A DNA stretch of 44,987 nt from Paludibacteraceae bacterium (GTDB lineage: Bacteria; Bacteroidota; Bacteroidia; Bacteroidales; Paludibacteraceae), in contig JAKSNT010000009.1 in the NCBI GenBank assembly GCA_024399575.1, forward strand, positions 1-44,987, in the 5' to 3' direction. Position 1 is the stretch's first letter; each line of letters begins with the position of its first letter. The position numbers and the translations under genes are program-made. Shown here one piece after another: positions 32,817 through 39,897 of this stretch. Under the pieces are notes generated by a model, which saw only the letters and a program-made list of their open reading frames with translations, ran no database searches and was not told where the DNA came from.

Positions 32817-33407
32817 ATGAAAAAATCAACTCTCACTATCATCATTGTCGTAGCTGTCATTGCTATCGTCGCTTTGTGGATGGCATCAGGCTATAATGGC
32901 ATGGTGGCTGTCCAGGAGGAAGCCACCACTAAATGGGCTAATGTCGAAAGCAACTATCAGCGTCGTGCCGACCTTATCCCTAATCTCGTATCTACCGTCA
33001 AGGGCTATGCAGCCCATGAGTCCGAGACACTGGAAGCCGTTGTCGAGGCACGCTCCAAAGCGTCATCCATAACGATTGACCCAACGGATATCACACCTGA
33101 ACAGTTTGCCGAATATCAGCGTGCACAGGCTGAAGTCGGAGGCGCTCTCAACCGCCTCATGGCTGTTGCCGAGAGTTATCCCGACCTCAAGGCGAACCAG
33201 AACTTTCTCGACCTTCAACAGCAGCTCGAAAGCACCGAGAACCGCATAAACACCTCTCGTCGTGAGTATAACGAGGCTGTCCAGATGTACAACACGCGTG
33301 TCCGCCGCTTCCCCAACAACATTCTCGCAGGACTTTTCGGATTCGAACGTATGAACAAGTTCGAAGCTGACGAATCTGCCAAACAGGCACCAAAAGTTGA
33401 ATTCTGA
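32817..33407 (+). CDS. lemA: LemA family protein
   Basis: 196 residues. One N-terminal membrane helix (about 6-24), then the LemA four-helix core with the family signatures VQEEATTKWANVESNYQRRA, DLIPNLVSTVKGYA, NRLMAVAESYPDLKANQNF and the C-terminal RFPNNILAGLFGF. LemA proteins have no settled biochemical role but co-occur with TPM/YgcG proteins. It starts three bases after the zinc-ribbon gene and five bases before the outer-membrane protein gene. Confidence 0.95.
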   Translation: MKKSTLTIIIVVAVIAIVALWMASGYNGMVAVQEEATTKWANVESNYQRRADLIPNLVSTVKGYAAHESETLEAVVEARSKASSITIDPTDITPEQFAEYQRAQAEVGGALNRLMAVAESYPDLKANQNFLDLQQQLESTENRINTSRREYNEAVQMYNTRVRRFPNNILAGLFGFERMNKFEADESAKQAPKVEF

Positions 33408-33412
33408 AAATC

Positions 33413-34102
33413 ATGTACGGTAAACTGAAAACAGCGCTTCTGCTTCTCCTCTTCCCGTCTATCGTGATGGCGCAGAAACTTGGCTTCGTTGCAGGACCAT
33501 CGCTTGACTATGGCATTCTGTCGAAAGTCGAGTCTGGAGCTGTCGTACGTCCTGTGCCGTTGCCTGGGCTTCATGCCGGCATGCACTTCGAATACGATGT
33601 CACCAACCGTTGGGGTTTCGACATTCAGGTGATGTATGCGATGCGTACACAGCGCTGGGTTATGTCGTACCCTTCTATGGGTTCTTTAGAGCGCACCATG
33701 GATCGTCTTACGGGTTATCTTGATGTTCCTTTCCATTTCTATGTAAATGTACCGTTGCCAGCCAGATGGGTCTTCAATATCTTTGGCGGACCTGTCTTTA
33801 CGTGCGGACTTCACGGACATGACTGGGCTTTCGAGAACACTGCGTTGCGCAAACCTGTAAACGAGGCTTACGAGAAGATTTTCGACAAGGATGATGGACG
33901 CATCACCCGTTGCGAGTTTGCCCTTGAGGCTGGTTTTGCTTTCAAATGCCGTGCCTATCAGGCACGTATTTCCTACCAGCACAGCGTGAACAATTCAACT
34001 CATAAAAACTTTTGCTACACCCTTCCTCTCCAGTCCGCACCCTATCTGACCAATGGCGAATTGAAACTCTCTTTCGTCTATTTGTTCGATTTAAGAAAAT
34101 AA
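33413..34102 (+). CDS. Outer-membrane beta-barrel (PorT-like) protein
   Basis: 229 residues with a signal peptide (cleavage near IVMAQK) and alternating aromatic strands typical of an eight-to-ten-stranded barrel. Visible strands include GFDIQVMYAMRTQRW, LDVPFHFYVNV and WVFNIFGGPVF, and the protein ends in a strand with an aromatic residue close to the C-terminus (LSFVYLFDLRK). It fits the PorT / outer-membrane barrel family of Bacteroidetes. The precise role is unknown. It closes the operon begun at 25828. Confidence 0.75.
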   Translation: MYGKLKTALLLLLFPSIVMAQKLGFVAGPSLDYGILSKVESGAVVRPVPLPGLHAGMHFEYDVTNRWGFDIQVMYAMRTQRWVMSYPSMGSLERTMDRLTGYLDVPFHFYVNVPLPARWVFNIFGGPVFTCGLHGHDWAFENTALRKPVNEAYEKIFDKDDGRITRCEFALEAGFAFKCRAYQARISYQHSVNNSTHKNFCYTLPLQSAPYLTNGELKLSFVYLFDLRK

Positions 34103-34113
34103 AATGCAAAATG

Positions 34114-34145
34114 TTTGGTTTGTTAACATTTTATGCCTAACTTTG
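34114..34145 (+). promoter_or_regulatory. Promoter of fba
   Basis: TTTG (34114-34117), then 20 bases, then TAACTTTG (34138-34145) match the Bacteroidetes -33/-7 pair closely. The fba start is at 34183. Confidence 0.75.
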
Positions 34146-34182
34146 CAGGCGAAGATAATCAATTACTCAAAAATATCTAATT

Positions 34183-35181
34183 ATGGTAAGTTACAAAGAG
34201 TTAGGCCTTGTCAACACTCGCGAGATGTTCAAGGCAGCAGTTGATGGCGGGTATGCAATCCCTGCTTTCAACTTCAACAACATGGAACAGATGCAGGCAA
34301 TCGTTCAGGCATGCGCTGAAACTAAATCGCCTGTAATCCTTCAGGTTTCGAGCGGTGCTCGTAAATATGCAAATCAGACACTTCTCCGCTACATGGCACA
34401 GGGAGCAGTAGAATATGCCAAGGAACTCGGTTGGGAACGCCCACAGATCTGTCTTCACCTCGACCATGGCGATACTTACGAACTCTGCAAGAGTTGCGTT
34501 GACATGGGCTTCTCGTCTGTCATGATTGACGGTTCAAGCAAATCGTTCGATGAGAACATAGAGCTTACTAAACGCGTCGTTGAATACGCTCATCAGTACG
34601 ATGTAGTCGTTGAAGGCGAGCTCGGCGTCCTCGCAGGTATCGAGGATGACGTTTGCGCTGAGAAATCCAACTATACTCGTCCAGAGGACGTTATCGAGTT
34701 TGTAAACCGCACAGGCGTTGATTCCCTTGCCATCTCTATAGGTACTTCGCACGGCGCTTTCAAATTCACCCCTGCACAGTGCACACGCGATGCCAACGGT
34801 CACCTTGTTCCACCTCCATTGCGTTTCGACATCCTTCACGAGATTGAAAAGAAACTTCCTGGATTCCCTATCGTACTCCATGGTTCTTCTTCTGTCCCAC
34901 AAGAGTTTGTTGAGATCATCAATTCTAACGGTGGTGCTTTGAAGGATTCAGTAGGTATTCCTGAAGAGCAGCTTCGTGAAGCATCTAAGTCAGCTGTATG
35001 CAAGATTAATATCGATTCAGATGGCCGTCTTGCCATGACTGCTGCTATCCGTAAATTCATGGTTGAGAGTCCTGACAAGTTCGACCCACGTCAGTATCTC
35101 GGCCCTGCACGCGAATCGCTCAAGCAACTCTATATCCACAAGGTTAAAGAGGTTCTCGGTTCTGCAGGTCACGCTGAATAA
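34183..35181 (+). CDS. fba: Class II fructose-1,6-bisphosphate aldolase
   Basis: The enzyme interconverts fructose-1,6-bisphosphate with dihydroxyacetone phosphate and glyceraldehyde-3-phosphate in glycolysis. The 332 residues carry the zinc and catalytic motif HLDHGDTYE (His92, Asp94, His95), followed by GFSSVMIDGSS, the loop SIGTSHGAFKF, LHGSSSVPQEF, and INIDSDGRLAMTAAIRKF. It is transcribed alone, with its own promoter (34114-34145) and terminator (35212-35253). The codons appear more uniform than in neighbouring genes, as expected for a highly expressed enzyme. Confidence 0.97.
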   Translation: MVSYKELGLVNTREMFKAAVDGGYAIPAFNFNNMEQMQAIVQACAETKSPVILQVSSGARKYANQTLLRYMAQGAVEYAKELGWERPQICLHLDHGDTYELCKSCVDMGFSSVMIDGSSKSFDENIELTKRVVEYAHQYDVVVEGELGVLAGIEDDVCAEKSNYTRPEDVIEFVNRTGVDSLAISIGTSHGAFKFTPAQCTRDANGHLVPPPLRFDILHEIEKKLPGFPIVLHGSSSVPQEFVEIINSNGGALKDSVGIPEEQLREASKSAVCKINIDSDGRLAMTAAIRKFMVESPDKFDPRQYLGPARESLKQLYIHKVKEVLGSAGHAE

Positions 35182-35211
35182 TGGAAATCTAAAGAAGATT
35201 TTTTTCATAAT

Positions 35212-35253
35212 AAAGAGAGAGGACTGCCGGGACGGCATTCCTCTCTCTCTTTA
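35212..35253 (+). terminator. Terminator hairpin after fba
   Basis: AAAGAGAGAGGACTGCC and GGCATTCCTCTCTCTCTTT form a long stem of about 15 pairs around a GGGAC loop, 30 bases after the fba stop, followed by the AT-rich TATAACA. Confidence 0.75.
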
Positions 35254-35316
35254 TAACATAGCATTTCGTGCATACTCTTCGCATATTTCGGTCCTGTGCC
35301 ACAAGATCCTTATAAA

Positions 35317-35364
35317 CCCAAATCGGTCATTAGAATTTTCCAGTGTTGTAATGACCAATTTGGG
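35317..35364. repeat. Dispersed 34-base element, copy 2, as a full palindrome
   Basis: Bases 35317-35350 are identical, reversed, to 4610-4643. Here the element is complete: CCCAAATCGGTCATTA (35317-35332) pairs with TAATGACCAATTTGGG (35349-35364), 15 of 16 bases, around a 16-base loop (GAATTTTCCAGTGTTG). It ends immediately before the stop codon of the convergent small membrane protein gene (35365), between that gene and fba. Confidence 0.85.
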
Positions 35365-35604
35365 CTAAAGTGAACTTTGTTCGGCGTTCGGTTTGCACGA
35401 TACTTCCAATGAGGTATCTCCCTTTTGAATCTTGACTGACCGTCCGGCTGCGATGGCCTCGGGAATCTTTTCGACTACTGCGAACATCAGGAGCAGGCCT
35501 ACTGCCGTGAGTACCGAGCCATCAATCTCGCCCGTAGGAGGGACAATGAAACCTCCTGCAATCAGGGCTATGCTGATAAACAGCGTAACATAGAAGGTCT
35601 TCAT
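35365..35604 (-). CDS. Small membrane protein, unknown
   Basis: 79 residues with two hydrophobic helices (about 3-21 and 29-45) separated by PPTGEIDGSVL, then a charged tail with a short beta-like stretch (VKIQKGDTSLEVSC). The start at 35604 lies about 110 bases downstream of the HU-HIG gene on the same strand. No family is recognised, but similar short proteins occur beside HU-HIG genes in Bacteroidales. Confidence 0.65.
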   Translation of the reverse strand: MKTFYVTLFISIALIAGGFIVPPTGEIDGSVLTAVGLLLMFAVVEKIPEAIAAGRSVKIQKGDTSLEVSCKPNAEQSSL

Positions 35605-35619
35605 AGCGCTTCTTTTTTT

Positions 35620-35710
35620 AGCTTAGAGAGGGCTTTTAGCTTAGAGCTTAGAGAGGAGAGCTTAGAGAATTCTCAGCTCTCAACTCTCAGCTTTAAGCTC
35701 TCAGCTCTCA
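35620..35710. repeat. GA/CT-rich word repeat after the HU-HIG gene
   Basis: The phrase AGCTTAGAG occurs four times on the left half and AGCTCTCA or AACTCTCA words on the right half, so the two halves can fold into an imperfect hairpin with ATTCTC near the turn. On the minus strand it lies directly after the HU-HIG stop codon (35715-35717) and may stabilise or end that transcript. Confidence 0.6.
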
Positions 35711-35714
35711 TCGG

Positions 35715-36533
35715 TTAATCATCCCCGTAGTTGTAAGGATCGTCACCGCCGGTGCTGCCACCTCCGCCAGGGTTATCGTCATCGTTATCGTCATCGTTGC
35801 CTCCTCCTCCCTGAGGAGCGTCAGCGGCAAAGATTGCCTGGAGGGTAAGGTCGCTGTTCACAGTCACCGTGCGGGTTGCAGAGGTGTTGTTGTCAGACCA
35901 CTTCACGAAGTGGAAACCGCTTGCTGCTACTGCGCTGATGGTGGCACTTGCACCTGCGTCATACTGACCTGCACCGTTCACGGTACCCGAACCCGCAGGA
36001 CTTGCGCTGAGCGAAACCGTCTTCTTAGCTGCAGGAGTGTTGCCCTGCTCCTCGCCCTGGTTTTCGTTTTGGTTTTCGTTTTCGTTATCCTCAACGTCAC
36101 CATCGTCTGCCGAGGTCACACGCTTCACAAGGTTACCATTACGGTCGTAGCAGGTGATGTTGATTGCGGTACGCTTCAGCTCGTCCTTGATGTCCACGTT
36201 CGGAGTGAAAATCACGCGACGGGTAGTGATAAGGTCGGTTGCCACATCATTCACGTTCGCAACGGAAGTGGAACGGATACCGAATCGCATACTTCCCAGT
36301 CCTGGAACTGCCACTGAGTGACCCTCAGTTGCCCACGCCTTGATTACCTCACCGATAGCCTCCCAGGCAGCGTTGATGGCACCCTTGGTGATACCAGACC
36401 TCAACGAGGCTTCCTGGATTACCTTCGCGTCGGAGAGTTTGTTGTACAGGTCTGCTTGCAGAATGTAACGGTACTGACCTGCCATGGTACCGATCTTGAG
36501 CTCACGCTCGATTGCTTTGACTTTGATTGCCAT
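35715..36533 (-). CDS. HU-HIG family DNA-binding protein with InlB-type repeat domain
   Basis: 272 residues. Residues 1-125 form an HU/IHF-like domain of the HU-HIG type (LYNKLSDAKVIQEASLRSGI, then VPGLGSMRFGIRSTSV and the TTRRVIFTPNVDIKDEL strand). A Glu/Asn/Gln linker (about 148-168) leads to a domain resembling a Listeria-Bacteroides/InlB repeat (AAKKTVSLSASPAGSGTVNG, then GFHFVKWSDNNTSATRTVTV). The C-terminus is Gly/Asp-rich. HU-HIG proteins are Bacteroidetes-specific HU variants fused to Ig, wHTH or Gly-rich tails. There is no signal peptide, so the repeat domain is probably intracellular. Promoter at 36698-36691. Confidence 0.85.
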   Translation of the reverse strand: MAIKVKAIERELKIGTMAGQYRYILQADLYNKLSDAKVIQEASLRSGITKGAINAAWEAIGEVIKAWATEGHSVAVPGLGSMRFGIRSTSVANVNDVATDLITTRRVIFTPNVDIKDELKRTAINITCYDRNGNLVKRVTSADDGDVEDNENENQNENQGEEQGNTPAAKKTVSLSASPAGSGTVNGAGQYDAGASATISAVAASGFHFVKWSDNNTSATRTVTVNSDLTLQAIFAADAPQGGGGNDDDNDDDNPGGGGSTGGDDPYNYGDD

Positions 36534-36573
36534 AGTCGTAAAAATGAATTAGATACACGACTTGTCGTTCTGT

Positions 36574-36613
36574 AAGGGTTTAAGGGTTTAAAAGTTTAAA
36601 GGTTTAAAGGTTT
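36574..36613. repeat. Five tandem 8-base units in the HU-HIG leader
   Basis: Plus-strand units AAGGGTTT, AAGGGTTT, AAAAGTTT, AAAGGTTT, AAAGGTTT lie end to end. They are in the 5' untranslated part of the HU-HIG transcript, between the -7 box and the ATG. Confidence 0.85.
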
Positions 36614-36690
36614 AATGCGATCGCATACATGACTTAAACCATTAAACAGCTTGCGCTTAAACTCTTCAACCTTTTATCAGATTGACGCTG

Positions 36691-36698
36691 CAAAGTTA
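36691..36698 (-). promoter_or_regulatory. -7 promoter box for the HU-HIG gene
   Basis: The minus strand reads TAACTTTG, then CAGCG, matching TAnnTTTG. The leader would be about 150 bases and contains the 8-base tandem repeats. Confidence 0.65.
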
Positions 36699-37296
36699 CG
36701 ACTATTCCTGCACCCCACAATGGCTTGTCCCGAGTCCCGAGAGGTGTGTGTCCCGGATTTTGTAAGGGTGAATGGTGAAAGGTGAAGGGTGAAAGGTGAG
36801 GGATGAGGGACGAATTTCTCGAATTAACAAATTAACAAAATCACATTTTGTTGACTATGGGCTGCGCCTCAGCAATCGGAACAAGTTCCATTGCATTCGG
36901 CTTGCACCATAGTTAACATTTTAACATCCCGTTCGACCCATTTCCGATACCTTCCCAACCGTCAAATTTTTGCTTTCCAACGAGGCAACAAAAAATCCCT
37001 AACTGGGGAACAAAATTTTGTCGTTTAAATCGTCTCCCTGACCAGTCCCGAGAAAATGTTAATTGTTAAATTGTTAATTTCACTTTTCGGCACGACTCAC
37101 ACCCAAGTCCCGAGAGCCGAAATCACCGTTCCGTCCATTCCTGTAGGGACTTTTCTCTTTCTTCTATATTCAATTTTATATTATAATTTCTATTAGTAGC
37201 GGTAGTACATAGTATATCGCGCGCACGCACGATACTTATATGTATTCACAACTTATTAGGAACTAATACATTACACAAGACAGCACGATTAACAAA
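36699..37296. other. Repeat-rich non-coding region
   Basis: No gene is seen. It contains GGTGAA words (GGTGAATGGTGAAAGGTGAA and neighbours, 36768-36810), three copies of AGTCCCGAGA (36733, 37044, 37106), several runs of ATTAACAAATTAAC and TTGTTAAATTGTTAATT that are weakly palindromic, and AT-rich sequence with a CGCGCGCACGCACG stretch near 37220. The sequence differs from both flanks and may mark an old integration or deletion site. Confidence 0.55.
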
Positions 37297-37490
37297 TTAA
37301 CATTTTAACGTCCTCACGTGCGGCTGGAAGCCGCTACCATCAACACCCATATGTGCAAATTTTGCACAGGTGATATCCTTTCGGAGCTTACCCTCATTAT
37401 AGATATTCACAATATGCCTGCCCACAACAGTCCTGTCGCGACCGAACAACTGAGACATCTGCCCTTTTGTCAGCTTTCGTATTTCACAGG
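37297..37490 (-). pseudogene. RhuM-like remnant (N-terminal fragment)
   Basis: Reading from 37490 gives RKLTKGQMSQLFGRDRTVVG, then RHIVNIYNEGKLRKD and TCAKFAHMGVDG before a TAA at 37299. This is the helix-turn-helix and conserved CAKFAH segment of virulence RhuM proteins, missing both the start and about 300 C-terminal residues. It begins just after the stop of the gene at 37493-38491. Confidence 0.65.
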
Positions 37491-37492
37491 TG

Positions 37493-38491
37493 CTATTTTC
37501 TTCTCATGTACAAATCGACCAATCCAAACTCCAGATATCTCTTGAAAAAATCCTCGAAAATCTGTTCATTAGGAAATTCGGTCTTCAATGCCATAACAAA
37601 ATCCTCAAGCACAACAGTCTGGAACTTATATTTGCATTCCGGTCTCAACTGTTCGCAAAAGACTTTTTCGTCAGATTTATTGCTTGTATTGTCAGATGGA
37701 GCCAATACAATGGAAAGCGATTCATCAAGGCCTTCTATCTGCCTTACTTTTTCTGTAAGAAGGAAGTTACGGAATACTTGAGTAATCTTGACTCGTCGGC
37801 TCTTAATAGCCTCCAAACCTTCGGATGTGAATATATCCGTCATTCCATTAGCGGCTTCCAATGCTGGATTAATATTCTTCGCTTCGTTAGAACCAAGCTT
37901 ATCGGTGTATTTTGTCTCTATAGCAATAATCCCTTTCTTGCCGTCTGTTGTACAGAATCTGAAATAAGCATCCATTGCAGTTTTATCATGCAAACACTCC
38001 TCCCAGTAATCAGGGATGAATTCAATACCCACCTCAGTAATCCGTTCAATTTTTTCCACGACTTCACCATCCAGCAGACCTTTCACAACCTCTGCCAATC
38101 TCTTTTGATTATCTTCATTAGCCTCAACCATATTCATCAACGGATAAAACAGGTTGAAAGCCATTGGCTGGCTTGATAAGAAGTTGCAGAAAAGCCTGTC
38201 TTCTTCTATGGTCTCGTATGGCTTAATATCAGCCACACGTTGTTTCGCATAGTGGAATATTTCATCAGAAAGGAAATTCCAGTTTCTCTCCTTACCATCC
38301 TTGGCAAGATTCGCGTAATACTGTTTCTTTCCTTTTACCATTCTTGTTCCTGCCTCAGCACCAGTTTCTTGTCGTCTGATGCATTGTAGATAGCGGGCTT
38401 TTGCAGTAAATGCATTATCGGAAAGCACGTAACAGATGCCGCCAAACTGTTGTTCTTCCATTTGTCTAATCATTTCTTTGATGGTTTTCAT
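37493..38491 (-). CDS. Putative restriction-endonuclease-like protein (PGN_0703 type)
   Basis: 332 residues. The central part contains GKKGIIAIETKYTDKL (about 185-200), which fits a PD-(D/E)XK nuclease core, with an acidic residue upstream in TAMDAYFRF. The start MKTIKEMIRQMEEQQFGG and the early YVLSDNAFTAKARYLQ resemble the PGN_0703 family of putative restriction endonucleases. No methyltransferase is directly attached. It is the last intact gene of the defence operon, 18 bases after the frameshifted lipoprotein gene. I am fairly sure of the family, less sure of nuclease activity. Confidence 0.6.
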   Translation of the reverse strand: MKTIKEMIRQMEEQQFGGICYVLSDNAFTAKARYLQCIRRQETGAEAGTRMVKGKKQYYANLAKDGKERNWNFLSDEIFHYAKQRVADIKPYETIEEDRLFCNFLSSQPMAFNLFYPLMNMVEANEDNQKRLAEVVKGLLDGEVVEKIERITEVGIEFIPDYWEECLHDKTAMDAYFRFCTTDGKKGIIAIETKYTDKLGSNEAKNINPALEAANGMTDIFTSEGLEAIKSRRVKITQVFRNFLLTEKVRQIEGLDESLSIVLAPSDNTSNKSDEKVFCEQLRPECKYKFQTVVLEDFVMALKTEFPNEQIFEDFFKRYLEFGLVDLYMRRK

Positions 38492-38509
38492 AATTTTGAA
38501 TATTATTTT

Positions 38510-39389
38510 TCAAATATCGCCATTTCCTGACTGAAGAATGCAGTCCCTTTCGTAAACATATCCGATTCCTCCACGGAAACCGATTTCATACCAGGGACCT
38601 TCCGTTGCATAAACAGGATAGATGCATTTGTCCTCATTGTAAATTTTTCCAATTGCGGCAGAACCTCCATCAGGACGCTCATATACTACCGCATAACCTT
38701 CGCCTGTGGCAGACCAAAGAGAATCAATCGCAACCTTTGTTTTTACTTTGCTTTCTGTTTTCACTGATGATGGTTTCTTACCGTAGTCAATAGAGAATAA
38801 CGCCATCACGATAATGACAGCAAGCAATATGCCTGGGATAATGATTGCCCACTTTTTCTTTTTGACGATGCCCCAGATTAATAATCCAATCAAAACAGCG
38901 AGAACAATTAATGAAATATAATTGACCCCACCGGCCGGTCCGCTTGAGTGTTTTTGAATTAACGGGAACGGCTTTCCCATCCTCAAAATAAGCAAGGTCA
39001 TGCCACTCCAAAAGATGCCAGCCCAACATCTTCAAAGAATATCTTTTCCCATTGTTCATAATGACAAACCTTACGTCATCATTCTGGAGGCAAACCTGAA
39101 CATCGTCGGAATGTATCTTATTGTATTTAACCTCATCATATTTTCCAATACGACCATCATCAAAAGACGCAACCACTCTGTTTGTCTTCTTCGAATAGAA
39201 AAATCTCACTCCTGGAGTTTTCACATCTGCTTCTTTAAGGGCAGATTGATCAAAACTTTCCCATGAAGCAAATTCTATCTCGAATGCCTCTCCAGAATTG
39301 TACAGCTCTTTGATGTTCGCAACCTTTTGTGTACAAGAGGATAAGAACAGGACAGTGAAGACCGTGAAATAAAAATTAAGAGTTTTCAT
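38510..39389 (-). pseudogene. Frameshifted lipoprotein with membrane helices and SH3-like tail
   Basis: Two frames together make one sensible protein. The first (39389 to about 38960) has a lipobox (MKTLNFYFTVFTVLFLSSC) and a beta-rich domain ending FEDGKAVPVNS. The second carries on with two membrane helices (ISLIVLAVLIGLLIWGI, WAIIIPGILLAVIIVMALF) and a C-terminal SH3-like domain (GEGYAVVYERPDGG, then GPWYEIGFRGGIGYVYERDC). The total length is one base too long for a single frame. Removing one A from the A5 run near 38955-38959 would join them. It could be a true mutation, a read error or a programmed shift. Confidence 0.65.
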
Positions 39390-39428
39390 ATTATTGTGCT
39401 TTTGTTCTAACTTATTATTATGAATTTA

Positions 39429-39737
39429 TCACCTCACCCCCTTTGCCGGCTCTTCCTGCTCGATGGCGGACTTCAGGTTCTGGAGGGCATCACGCAAATC
39501 ACGGCACACAAGAAACATCTGCTTCACCTTGTTGTGATCCAACTGCAATTCCGGCCACTTGCTCATCATATCCTTGAACGGCACCTCTACGCCCGACTGC
39601 ATCCACTTACTTTTTTCACGAGAGATGGACTTGCCCATCTTCTCGACAAATGCCGTCTTTCGCTCCTTATCTGCCATTTCTTCGAAAACCTCTGGGAACC
39701 AGTCCAGCATCTGGTCAATGAAAGCGCGTGCAGTCAC
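39429..39737 (-). CDS. Small protein of the defence operon, unknown (second half of a possible split gene)
   Basis: 102 residues from a GTG at 39737 (MTARAFIDQMLDWFPEVFEE): helical and highly charged, ending EEPAKGVR. An in-frame TAG lies directly before the GTG. It overlaps the 48-codon ORF upstream by 23 bases in another frame; together they span one base more than a whole number of codons, so they may be one frameshifted gene. No family recognised. Confidence 0.5.
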   Translation of the reverse strand: MTARAFIDQMLDWFPEVFEEMADKERKTAFVEKMGKSISREKSKWMQSGVEVPFKDMMSKWPELQLDHNKVKQMFLVCRDLRDALQNLKSAIEQEEPAKGVR

Positions 39738-39861
39738 CTATCGCAAACTCTATGCTGTCATCCGCCTGGAAGAAAGCCGCAAGATACTCCTGCCGCTTCT
39801 CCCAGTCGTATGGAGCAAACTCGTAAAGAAATCTTATGTAATACTGTGCGAAACTGGACAT
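39715..39861 (-). CDS. Small 48-residue ORF (first half of a possible split gene)
   Basis: ATG 39861 to TGA 39715, reading MSSFAQYYIRFLYEFAPYDW, then EKRQEYLAAFFQADDSIEFA. Rich in aromatic residues and without a membrane segment. It lies 36 bases after the DinD-RhuM gene and overlaps the next ORF by 23 bases. It may be the N-terminus of the following protein separated by a one-base shift. No family recognised. Confidence 0.4.
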   Translation of the reverse strand: MSSFAQYYIRFLYEFAPYDWEKRQEYLAAFFQADDSIEFAIGDCTRFH

Positions 39862-39897
39862 TGGTAGATTGAGGGGATGCGGTTTAGGTATGTTCGT

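Noticed and set aside
35212-35253. CRISPR-like or attachment-site repeat after fba
   Set aside because: It is a single hairpin placed as a normal terminator.
37490-38176. 228-codon plus-strand ORF
   Set aside because: Antisense to the PGN_0703-type gene, which has family-like motifs.
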